Part shown: in pieces, positions 24,593 through 30,792 of the stretch
Position numbering within the stretch: position 1 is the first letter of the stretch
Layout of the letters: every line of letters starts with the position of its first letter
Source: CAYJEQ01 sp964369235
GTDB taxonomy: Bacteria; Bacillota; Clostridia; Oscillospirales; Ruminococcaceae
Direction of reading: 5' to 3'
Length of the DNA: 30,792 nucleotides
NCBI GenBank assembly: GCA_964369235.1
Contig: CAYJEQ010000027.1
Location: 1-30,792 of the forward strand
Notes under the pieces: generated by a model
What the model was told of the DNA's origin: nothing
What the model saw: the letters and a program-made list of their open reading frames with translations, nothing else
Databases searched by the model: none
Program-made: the position numbers and the translations under genes

Positions 24593-25081
24593 TTATTGTG
24601 GGTATAGGCTATCTTGTTCCCAGCTCAGAGGGTTGTTATGAATGTAATTCCATATTTTTTGGTATTCATTTTCATTTCTAATTATATGGTCATAGTATCG
24701 TGATTGCCAAATTTTACGCCCTTTTACATTGTCAAATAAATTAGATTTTTTCGTTGTTATTGATTTGAATGTACATATAATATCACCAATTGTAGGGCAA
24801 GGGCTCTGCTCTTGCCGTTGTATTTCAATTATCATATGTATATGATTTGGCATAATAATAAAATTTGAAATTATAATACTGGGGTAGCGTGTTAATAAAC
24901 CATCAATCTCTTCTCTTATGATGTTTCCCACTGGTGATAGTCGGCAAGAGCAGAGCCCTTGCCCTACAATTTTGCCTAACATACATTCTCGCTTATGGGT
25001 ACATATGGTCACAAAATATGCACCATTAGAGGAATAATCATAACCTTCTAGTCTGATAGTTTTTCTCTTTGGTAAATCCAT
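24593..25081 (-). CDS. REP-associated tyrosine transposase (RAYT, Y1 family)
   Basis: This 162-residue protein belongs to the IS200/IS605-like Y1 transposases of the REP-associated kind. The start matches the family (RKTIRLEGYDYSSNGAYFVTICT), the HUH motif is MPNHIHMI with His80 and His82, and the nucleophile is Tyr129 or Tyr130 in WQSRYYDHIIRN. All catalytic parts are intact. RAYTs are single-copy domesticated transposases thought to spread REP palindromes. Two stretches of the coding sequence, for residues about 38-47 and 89-98, are perfect 30-bp inverted copies of each other, each able to fold as a hairpin. Its start has AGAGGTG upstream. Confidence 0.9.
   Translation of the reverse strand: MDLPKRKTIRLEGYDYSSNGAYFVTICTHKRECMLGKIVGQGLCSCRLSPVGNIIREEIDGLLTRYPSIIISNFIIMPNHIHMIIEIQRQEQSPCPTIGDIICTFKSITTKKSNLFDNVKGRKIWQSRYYDHIIRNENEYQKIWNYIHNNPLSWEQDSLYPQ
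24788..24817 (+). repeat. REP-like hairpin, arm 1 of the 30-bp inverted repeat in the RAYT gene
   Basis: These 30 bases, from AATTGTAGGGC to CTTGCCG, are the exact reverse complement of 24942-24971. Within the arm GGCAAG-g-GC and GC-t-CTTGCC can pair around a TCT loop, giving a 9-pair hairpin of REP type. It encodes the residues RQEQSPCPTI of the transposase on the minus strand. Confidence 0.85.
24942..24971 (-). repeat. REP-like hairpin, arm 2 of the 30-bp inverted repeat in the RAYT gene
   Basis: This is the perfect inverted copy of 24788-24817, 124 bases away. It encodes the residues IVGQGLCSCR on the minus strand, so the same DNA word is read in both orientations within one protein without breaking the frame. 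Flanking bases at both ends no longer match, so the repeat boundary is sharp. Confidence 0.85.
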
Positions 25082-25142
25082 ATATTCACCTCTATTATTA
25101 ACTTGGCTGTTAAGATTTACTAAGACTCAATGTTTTAGTGGT

Positions 25143-25163
25143 TTTTATCACAAAGTGATAAAA
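25143..25163. repeat. 9-bp hairpin with AAA loop
   Basis: TTTTATCAC (25143-25151) and GTGATAAAA (25155-25163) form a perfect stem around AAA. It is between the transposase start and the DUF4253 stop and could be a REP-type element or a weak terminator. Confidence 0.5.
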
Positions 25164-25203
25164 TTTCAACTGTTTAAGCCCAAAAACAAAACTTGCCTTT
25201 GTA

Positions 25204-25226
25204 AACTTGTGAAAACAAGTTTTCAC
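25204..25226 (-). terminator. Overlapping hairpins downstream of the DUF4253 gene
   Basis: AACTTGT (25204-25210) and ACAAGTT (25215-25221) pair around GAAA; alternatively GTGAAAAC (25209-25216) pairs with GTTTTCAC (25219-25226). The two folds exclude each other. The site begins 4 bases past the stop of the minus-strand DUF4253 gene, and a T-rich stretch (GTTTTGTTTTTGG) follows further on, so a role in termination is possible. Confidence 0.45.
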
Positions 25227-25229
25227 AGT

Positions 25230-26087
25230 TTAGTCCCACCAAAAATACCAACAATCAGAATCTGTAAGTATCTCTGATAGAATATCCACAGAGCCTACAC
25301 CTTGATCAACTATATCAGGGCATAGTAAATACATTTCCTTAGCTAGAAGGTCTGCTTTTTCTTTATCTCTAACTATGGGAGCGATAAACTCTAAGGTGTC
25401 ACTGCCTATTACCGATGGGGTAGCCCCATGTTTTTCATGCCAGTATTTTGATACAGCCATTAACACTTCGGTATCTGGGCATTCATTCCAACCACCAAAA
25501 GGCAGATAGGCAAAAATTTCCCAAGGATTTGACACAGGTACTCTAAGTAGGATAAGCTCTTTTGTTAACCTATCATCATCCTCTGAAAGCTCATCGGTAA
25601 ATATACTAATATAATCTCTCATGCCAAATACATCGTCATCTACTTCACCAAGCTCTAGGGATTTTAACTCTGGGTCATTATCGAACCTTTCATTAAAATA
25701 GCCCTCTCCATCTAGTGGAGAAGTAGCCATAGCATTTTTAATATAATTATTTATAGTATCTCTGTTTATTTCGTTTTCCTCATTATTAAGGTTCATTAGC
25801 AGTGTTTCATATAAAGTGTCACTGGGGATAATATATACAGGACGGTATGCCCAGTTAAGGTCGTAGGCATTAACCACCTCATGGTTAAATAGTTTTATTA
25901 TATCTCCTTCTGTACTGCCCTCAGGTATTATCTTATATTCCAGTCCCAGTAGTTCTATAATATCTTTAGCTGATTCACTAGGCTCTACAGAGTCAGTAAA
26001 CAGAGTATCCCAAAGAGTAACCCTACTAGGGGTGATGTTCTCCTCAGGTGGCTTACTTTTACCAAAAAGTTTATCAAAAAATCCCAT
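25230..26087 (-). CDS. DUF4253 domain protein
   Basis: This 285-residue protein of unknown function starts MGFFDKLFGKSKPPEEN, a short basic N-terminus seen on many small cytoplasmic proteins. The C-terminal half matches DUF4253: LPFGGWNECP, then a YWHEKHGATPSVIGSDTLEF block, LLAKEMYLLCPDIVDQG and the terminal CWYFWWD. These proteins often occur as single genes near polymorphic-toxin or immunity-like loci, but nothing here shows such a role. ATG 26087 is preferred, as AAAGGA lies 12 bases upstream; an in-frame ATG directly abutting that site is unlikely to be used. A good promoter lies at 26206-26234 with hairpins in the leader. Confidence 0.75.
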   Translation of the reverse strand: MGFFDKLFGKSKPPEENITPSRVTLWDTLFTDSVEPSESAKDIIELLGLEYKIIPEGSTEGDIIKLFNHEVVNAYDLNWAYRPVYIIPSDTLYETLLMNLNNEENEINRDTINNYIKNAMATSPLDGEGYFNERFDNDPELKSLELGEVDDDVFGMRDYISIFTDELSEDDDRLTKELILLRVPVSNPWEIFAYLPFGGWNECPDTEVLMAVSKYWHEKHGATPSVIGSDTLEFIAPIVRDKEKADLLAKEMYLLCPDIVDQGVGSVDILSEILTDSDCWYFWWD

Positions 26088-26153
26088 ATCAATATTCATT
26101 CCTTTCTTGTAGTTTTGTGCGAGTGTTATAATGGTCGAAAAGCACAAAACTTA

Positions 26154-26189
26154 AGTTTGAAACTTTGTTTCAAACTATCCTCCGATAGT
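26154..26189 (-). promoter_or_regulatory. Two overlapping hairpins in the DUF4253 leader
   Basis: On the minus strand ACTATC-GGAG-GATAGT (26189-26174) is followed by AGTTTGAAAC-AAA-GTTTCAAACT (26176-26154); both are perfect stems and they share three bases. The first encloses GGAGG, a ribosome-binding-like sequence, with TTG 5 bases after it opening a short reading frame of about 15 codons. A leader regulator is possible but not shown. Confidence 0.4.
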
Positions 26190-26205
26190 ATGTTCATTAT
26201 ATTTA

Positions 26206-26234
26206 ATTATAGTTTAGTTTACTGATTTTTACAA
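26206..26234 (-). promoter_or_regulatory. Sigma-A promoter of the DUF4253 gene
   Basis: On the minus strand TTGTAA (26234-26229) and TATAAT (26211-26206) are separated by 17 bases. Transcription should start near 26199, giving a leader of about 110 bases with the two hairpins at 26154-26189. Confidence 0.65.
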
Positions 26235-26246
26235 GGATTATTTTCC

Positions 26247-26270
26247 AGTACATTAGAGAGTAAATGTACT
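26247..26270. repeat. 8-bp inverted repeat upstream of the DUF4253 promoter
   Basis: AGTACATT (26247-26254) and AATGTACT (26263-26270) are perfect inverted copies 8 bases apart. The repeat lies 12 bases upstream of the -35 box of the minus-strand promoter, so it could bind a regulator; a second role in the nearby TRAP operon end is possible. Confidence 0.4.
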
Positions 26271-26278
26271 AAAGCTAT

Positions 26279-26315
26279 AAAAACCCCTGTACTTTGATTA
26301 TCAAAATACAGGGGT
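26279..26315 (-). terminator. Intrinsic terminator of the TAXI TRAP operon
   Basis: On the minus strand ACCCCTGTA (26315-26307) pairs with TACAGGGGT (26291-26283) around a 15-base loop and is followed by a T-run and ATAG. It begins 6 bases after the permease stop codon. Confidence 0.8.
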
Positions 26316-26321
26316 GTTAAA

Positions 26322-28262
26322 TTATGCACTAATTGGAGTGTTTTTATTTGATATTCTAGCTTTTTGTAGTAGGATGATTGCAACGATGGCAGCAGCACCG
26401 ATTAAGTCGGTAACAGAGCCAGGGTAAAGCATTGCAAATCCACCTACAGCTAGGATAACTCGCTCGTAAGGTTTGGTGTTATCTAGTAGATAACCAGTTA
26501 GGGCAGAGCCTATACCAATCATACCAAGAACGGAAGTTACTATAACCTGAATCATACCAAATACAGTTACATCTACCAGTATCATCTGTGGGTTTAGTAC
26601 AAATAGATATGGCACCAAGAAGGCGGCAATGGCAAGCTTGGCGGCAGTGACCCCTGTTTTAAATGGATCAGCCTTAGCAATAGCAGAGCCAGCATAAGCA
26701 GCAAGAGCAACTGGAGGTGTAATGTCAGCAACAATACCGAAGTAGAAGCAGAACATATGAGCTGCCAGAGCAGGTATGCCCATTCCTACAAGGATTGGAG
26801 CAGCAATTGTAGAAGTGATTAGGTAGTTAGCTGTAGTAGGTACACCCATACCTAGAATAATAGAGGTAATCATTGCAAAGAACAGGGTAGGAAGTAGTAG
26901 TCCACCAGTTAGGGTAGTTAGACCTTCACCGATTTTCAGCCCTAGACCTGTTAAGGTTACCATACCTACAATAATACCAGCAACTGCACATGCACAGGCT
27001 ACGGATACTATATTTCTTGCAGCGTTAATATATGCTTCCCATAGTACAATAGGTTTAATACGGGTGGATTTTTTAAAGAAAGGTACAATAATACAGGTTA
27101 GTATACCGTATAAAGCAGCTCTAGTAGTGGAGAAACCAGCTATTAGGAAGGCTACTATAGATACTAGTGGTAGTATTAGGTGACCACGCTCTAACATTAG
27201 TTTACCAGCCTTTGGTAGCTGATCTTTTGGGATACCTTTAAGTCCCAGACGCTTAGCTTCTAGATGTACCATTACCCAGATACCAGTAAAGTAAAGGATG
27301 GCAGGTACAACAGCAGCTTTAGCAACATCTAGGTAGGGTTCACCAACAGCCTCTGCAATTAGGAAGGCAGCAGCACCCATAATAGGAGGCATTATCTGAC
27401 CACCAGTAGAGGAGGCAGCTTCAACAGCTCCAGCGAATTCCCCTTTATAACCTAGGGATTTCATTAGTGGAATTGTGAAAGATCCTGTGGAAACAGTATT
27501 AGCAACTGAGGAGCCAGAAACTGTACCCTGTAGTGCAGAGGACAGTACAGCAACTTTAGCAGGGCCACCAGCAGCCCAACCAGCAATAGCATTAGCTATG
27601 TCGATAAAGAACTGACCGATACCTGTTTTTTCTAAGAAGGCACCAAACATTATAAACAGGAAGATAAAGGTAGAACAAACAGCAATAGGTGAGCCTATAA
27701 TACCTTCAGTTGTGTAGAATAGATGGGTAATAATTCTCTCTACAGAATATCCTCTATGTCGTAGGAAGGAAGGCATAAAGGAGCCAAAATGAGCATAGAG
27801 CATAAATACCGTTGCAATTAATACAATGGGGATACCAACAACACGACGGCAGGCTTCCATAATTATTAAAATAGCAATAGCACCTAGAATTTCGTCGGTA
27901 ACAGTAAAAGCACCAGCACGATTTTGTAGGGCTGTAAAGTTGTAGATACAGTAGGAGATTACCCCTACAAAGGCAATAGCGCAGATACCATCTAAAGGAT
28001 TAATCTTATCTTTTCTGCCTTTATTTGTAGCTGGGTATAGTATGTAGGCGAGAGCAATAGCAAAGCCTAGATGGATGTATCTTACCTGTTGCTGTGGCAC
28101 TCTACTGGTAATAGAGGCGTATAGCTGGAATGTTGTAAAACAGGCAAGAAGAATAGTTAGTAAGGTGTTTTGTATCCCTGTAAAAGATCGCACATTGCTT
28201 TCCTTGTCTAAGGAGGCTAGGTCTATATCTTCTGGGGCAACTTGTTTCTTTTTAAATAACAT
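26322..28262 (-). CDS. TAXI-type TRAP transporter fused permease (4TM/12TM)
   Basis: This 646-residue membrane protein fuses the small DctQ-like and large DctM-like TRAP subunits, as is usual for TAXI systems. It has a first cluster of about four to five helices (to residue 150) and then the DctM-like domain with GSSVANTVSTGSFTIPLM, SSTGGQIMPPIMGAAAFLIAE and LGMGVPTTANYLI, all family signatures. It would use a sodium or proton gradient to import the solute delivered by the binding protein encoded by 28813-29850. AGAAAGGA precedes ATG. It is the last gene of a three-gene operon and is followed by a terminator. The solute is unknown. Confidence 0.93.
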   Translation of the reverse strand: MLFKKKQVAPEDIDLASLDKESNVRSFTGIQNTLLTILLACFTTFQLYASITSRVPQQQVRYIHLGFAIALAYILYPATNKGRKDKINPLDGICAIAFVGVISYCIYNFTALQNRAGAFTVTDEILGAIAILIIMEACRRVVGIPIVLIATVFMLYAHFGSFMPSFLRHRGYSVERIITHLFYTTEGIIGSPIAVCSTFIFLFIMFGAFLEKTGIGQFFIDIANAIAGWAAGGPAKVAVLSSALQGTVSGSSVANTVSTGSFTIPLMKSLGYKGEFAGAVEAASSTGGQIMPPIMGAAAFLIAEAVGEPYLDVAKAAVVPAILYFTGIWVMVHLEAKRLGLKGIPKDQLPKAGKLMLERGHLILPLVSIVAFLIAGFSTTRAALYGILTCIIVPFFKKSTRIKPIVLWEAYINAARNIVSVACACAVAGIIVGMVTLTGLGLKIGEGLTTLTGGLLLPTLFFAMITSIILGMGVPTTANYLITSTIAAPILVGMGIPALAAHMFCFYFGIVADITPPVALAAYAGSAIAKADPFKTGVTAAKLAIAAFLVPYLFVLNPQMILVDVTVFGMIQVIVTSVLGMIGIGSALTGYLLDNTKPYERVILAVGGFAMLYPGSVTDLIGAAAIVAIILLQKARISNKNTPISA

Positions 28263-28283
28263 AAAATCTTCCTTTCTTGTGAT

Positions 28284-28811
28284 TTATAGCTTTTTAAGGA
28301 TTATGTCAATAAGGCTACGACGACTAACTGATAGTGTAAAGGGCTCTCTAGGATATAGATTACCTACTTCTACTATATGATCATTATAGATGAATTTATG
28401 CTGTGCCACATTTCCACCTATATAACCAATACTTTCCTGCCAGTTAGTAGGAAAATCCAGTACAAAGTAGCCATCTTCTAGTCTAAAATTCATATCTGCC
28501 GTATCAGCATAGATATCTAGCATACCAGCACCATATCCTTGGAAATATCCTTTGCTCATGGATATTAGCTGGTTATCTGTGTCAAAAATATATTCTTCCT
28601 TAACATCGCCTTTGTTGACGGAATGTTTAAAGGTCACCTGACAGGTAGGCTCGGTAATAATAGCTTCATAAATAATATCCTCACCAGAGGATAGCAGTAT
28701 ACTTGCAGGGACAATTGGTAAGTTTAGCACTGCTATTATAACTGTGGCGAGTAAGAAAAATCCTACTCGCCACAACTTATTGTTAAATGGTTTTTTAGAG
28801 TTTATAGACAT
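28284..28811 (-). CDS. DUF1850 protein of the TAXI TRAP operon
   Basis: This 175-residue protein has one N-terminal membrane segment (about residues 14-33) and an outside domain with CQVTFKHSVNKGDVKEEYIF, the His-Ser-Val/Glu-Tyr pattern of DUF1850, followed by a YFQGYGAGM segment. DUF1850 proteins regularly sit between the TAXI binding protein and the fused permease, and presumably assist the transporter; the role is not established. Its ATG lies one base after the stop of the binding-protein gene, and the permease starts 21 bases on, so the three are one transcription unit. Confidence 0.82.
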   Translation of the reverse strand: MSINSKKPFNNKLWRVGFFLLATVIIAVLNLPIVPASILLSSGEDIIYEAIITEPTCQVTFKHSVNKGDVKEEYIFDTDNQLISMSKGYFQGYGAGMLDIYADTADMNFRLEDGYFVLDFPTNWQESIGYIGGNVAQHKFIYNDHIVEVGNLYPREPFTLSVSRRSLIDIILKKL

Positions 28812-28812
28812 T

Positions 28813-29850
28813 TTACTGTGGAACTTCTATGCCCATTTCTGTAAAGTATTTAGCAGCACCTGGATGTACATTACCAGGAACGATACCCTGCATAGCGTCC
28901 TCTAGTGATACTTCAAGACCTTTAGCATGAGCCTGGCCTAGAGAATCAAGGTTTTCAAATAGCGCTTTTGTTAGATAGTAAACATCATCTTCGCTTAGCT
29001 CAGCTCTTGCAATAAGAACAGCCTTAACAGCTAGTGTACTACCATCTTCTTCCATGCCCTGATATGTTCCAGCAGGAACTGTATGCTCAGCATAGAAAGG
29101 ATATTTCTCGATGATTGCAGCTCTTTCTGCATCACCTAGGGAGATTAGCTTAACAGGTTTGCTTACAGATAGCTCAGTAATAGCAGAGTTCGGTACACCA
29201 GCAACGATAAATGCTGCAGAGATGGAACCGTCCTGTAGAGCTGTACCAGATTCAGCAAAAGATAGGAATCTTTCGTCGATCATTTCGTAATCAATACCGT
29301 ATGCTTCTAGGAACTGACGAGCATTAATCTCGGTACCAGAACCAGCAGCACCAACGGAAACAGCCTTGCCTTCTAGGTCAGCAATAGAGTTAATGGACAT
29401 ATCTGTTGTTACTAGGTGAACAACCTCTGGATATAGGGAAGCAACTGCATAAACATTGTCAACTACACCTGTTTCAGCAAAGTTATTAATACCCTCGATA
29501 GCATAACTTAGGATATCTGTCTGAACAATACCTAGATCAGCATCACCGGACTGTAGTAGACGAACATTTTCCACAGAAGCACCAGTAGCCTGTGCAGTAA
29601 TATTAGAGCCAGTACCTGTGTTCATAGTTGCAGCAATTGCACCACCGAATGGATAGTAAGTACCACTTGTACCACCAGTAGCCAGAATTAAATCTGCATC
29701 AACTGTGTCGCCACCTGCTGCTGGAGCAGTGCTGTCTGCCTGTGAGGTTTCACCTGATGGTGTAGATGATTCTGTTGGAGCAGGCTCGGAAGTACATCCA
29801 ACCACTGTTACCATTGCTGTAGCCAGCAAAAACGCTAATAACTTCTTCAT
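28813..29850 (-). CDS. TAXI-family TRAP transporter solute-binding lipoprotein
   Basis: This 345-residue lipoprotein has a lipobox VVGC (Cys19), a low-complexity Ser/Thr/Pro/Glu linker to about residue 50 and the TAXI domain, beginning LILATGGTSGTYYPFGGAIA and continuing ATGASVENVRLLQSGDADLGIVQTD, both clear family signatures. It binds the solute outside the cell for the fused permease. Family members take glutamate, 2-oxoglutarate or unknown acids; no ligand can be named here. An AGGAGG lies 9 bases before ATG. It is the first gene of the operon. Confidence 0.93.
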   Translation of the reverse strand: MKKLLAFLLATAMVTVVGCTSEPAPTESSTPSGETSQADSTAPAAGGDTVDADLILATGGTSGTYYPFGGAIAATMNTGTGSNITAQATGASVENVRLLQSGDADLGIVQTDILSYAIEGINNFAETGVVDNVYAVASLYPEVVHLVTTDMSINSIADLEGKAVSVGAAGSGTEINARQFLEAYGIDYEMIDERFLSFAESGTALQDGSISAAFIVAGVPNSAITELSVSKPVKLISLGDAERAAIIEKYPFYAEHTVPAGTYQGMEEDGSTLAVKAVLIARAELSEDDVYYLTKALFENLDSLGQAHAKGLEVSLEDAMQGIVPGNVHPGAAKYFTEMGIEVPQ

Positions 29851-29883
29851 TATAAAGTTCCTCCTATTTGTTTTAATTATATC

Positions 29884-29911
29884 TTTAAAATAGAGTTTCC
29901 TCTATTTAAAA
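29884..29911 (-). promoter_or_regulatory. Inverted repeat overlapping the probable TAXI operon promoter
   Basis: TTT-a-AAATAGAG and CTCTATTT-a-AAA pair around TTTC, an 8-bp perfect core with further pairing. On the minus strand a TATAAT (about 29876-29881) lies just downstream, with the repeat covering the -35 position, which itself lacks a consensus hexamer. This fits an operator or an activator-dependent promoter, tentatively. Confidence 0.4.
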
Positions 29912-29943
29912 GCTGGTGTTTGGTATTTTACATAAGCAAAGCA

Positions 29944-30790
29944 TTATATTTTATACTGAATATAATATTTATATAGGTCAGGTGGGAGTATATCCTCTAG
30001 TTCCTTTAGTGAAATATCAAAATATAATACAAAATCATACACTGTTTGCTTATTTTTATCACTGGTTTTTAGCCAATCTTTGTATTCTGTATAACCTACA
30101 TATTTGATTAAACTAAAATCAATATATAATCCCAGTTTTATTTGGTCACTTATACTTTTAATAGTAGGTTTATATTTTATGTAAGTATCATAAAGTTTAT
30201 CTCCGCCTAAGATGCCTTGTAGCTCCTTATCTGAAATATCAAAATCGTATAATAAATAATGGATAGTTTGATTTTCTTTAGCTGTATTATTAAGCCAGTT
30301 CTGAAAATCTCCCTCACCTATATACTCTATAATACGGGTATCAATTAGGCTATCAGGGGTTAATTTTACTGATGGAAGTGTATTATATGAAAAATCAGAG
30401 TAGAGTTTATATATATCCTCACCTACTATTCTTTCAAGTTCTTCCTCATCTATATTAAAATCATAGAGAAAGTCATGAAGGGTTCTTTGGGTGGAATTAT
30501 TACTATACCATTCTCCAAATTTATCAAAGCCTAATATCAATATAGGTATTATGGGCTAAACTATTATAAACTGGCTCAATATAAAATTCGTATTTTAGAT
30601 AGTTTTCATATACATCACTAGGCAGAAAATCTTTTAGCTGTGAAACTACAATATGATTTTCCCTTAGTAAATTATATAGATTATTAGGTGTAGAATTAAA
30701 AAGACTATCTACATCATCACTATATCCATTTACTTCTAAATACTCAACAAGATTAATATGAATAAATTCTCCCTTTTCAAAACTACTGAT
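29944..30790 (-). pseudogene. Repeat protein of unknown function, frameshifted and 5'-truncated at the window edge
   Basis: Two overlapping minus-strand reading frames, 30790-30524 (open at the window edge, ending TGA) and about 30540-29944 (ending TAA), encode successive copies of one repeat of about 67 residues. Each copy has a Trp or equivalent, a T-x-x-x-x-L-L pattern, a D-F/I-x-I segment with L-x-x-I-L, and a D-x-Y-x-x-Y-x-K/Y end. Repeats 2 and 3 have 14 residues from the ID of 'YID' to the Trp; at the junction only 25 bases replace the expected 42, so a 17-base deletion would explain both the shift and the gap. The second frame has no credible start of its own (only a TTG). Four repeats are visible. 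The family is not recognised. Confidence 0.65.
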
Positions 30791-30792
30791 TA

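Noticed and set aside
29916..30107. A small plus-strand gene opposite the repeat protein
   Set aside because: It overlaps the repeat-coding sequence and has no binding site.
30524..30540. Programmed ribosomal frameshift joining the two halves of the repeat protein
   Set aside because: No slippery heptamer or downstream structure is evident, and the missing 17 bases fit a deletion better.
1..30792. CRISPR array, tRNA, rRNA or prophage
   Set aside because: No regularly spaced direct repeats, no cloverleaf-like genes and no phage structural genes were seen.

Overview
The window looks like a chromosomal piece of a low-GC, Gram-positive-type bacterium, most likely class Clostridia. The evidence is consensus sigma-A promoters, strong AGGAGG-type ribosome binding sites, three lipoproteins with a classical lipobox, a Firmicutes-type RpoB with an acidic C-terminal tail, a water-forming-type NADH oxidase and a TAXI-type TRAP transporter. 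The standard code is used, with TAA, TAG and TGA all acting as stops. By eye, leucine is written mostly as CTA in the highly expressed genes, which is unusual for such a low-GC genome.

Layout from left to right. (1) 1-3777, minus strand: a surface-sugar block with a UDP-N-acetylhexosamine 6-dehydrogenase (WbpA type), a Gfo/Idh/MocA 3-dehydrogenase (WbpB type) and a left-handed beta-helix N-acetyltransferase (WbpD type), preceded by a separately terminated GtrA-like membrane protein. These are three of the four steps towards a 2,3-diacetamido uronic acid nucleotide sugar; the aminotransferase (WbpE) is not in the window. (2) 3918-11515, plus strand: rpoB-rpoC with a perfect TTGACA-17-TATAAT promoter and a strong terminator. 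The genes are not behind rplJL here. A second strong promoter on the opposite strand faces the rpoB promoter. (3) 11617-14383: a SAM methyltransferase (plus), converging on a minus-strand pair that encodes a DM13-domain lipoprotein and a flavin disulfide reductase. (4) 14384-15197: about 800 bases of very AT-rich non-coding DNA with a nested palindrome. (5) 15198-21696, plus: a complete dipeptide/oligopeptide ABC importer (B, C, D, F, A) followed by a creatininase-family amidohydrolase. (6) 21857-24493, plus: a DUF1835/DUF3658 protein and NADH oxidase. (7) 24593-26087, minus: a REP-associated tyrosine transposase that carries a perfect 30-bp inverted repeat inside its own coding sequence, and a DUF4253 protein. 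(8) 26279-29850, minus: a TAXI TRAP operon (binding protein, DUF1850 protein, fused permease). (9) 29944-30790, minus: an internally repeated protein broken by a frameshift and running off the right edge.

No tRNA, rRNA, CRISPR array, prophage or known riboswitch was recognised. The strongest candidates for something new are the face-to-face rpoBC/gtrA promoters with a terminator-like hairpin in the gtrA leader, the transposase gene containing REP-like hairpins in inverted orientation, the DM13 lipoprotein/reductase pair, and the nested palindrome in the long intergenic region.
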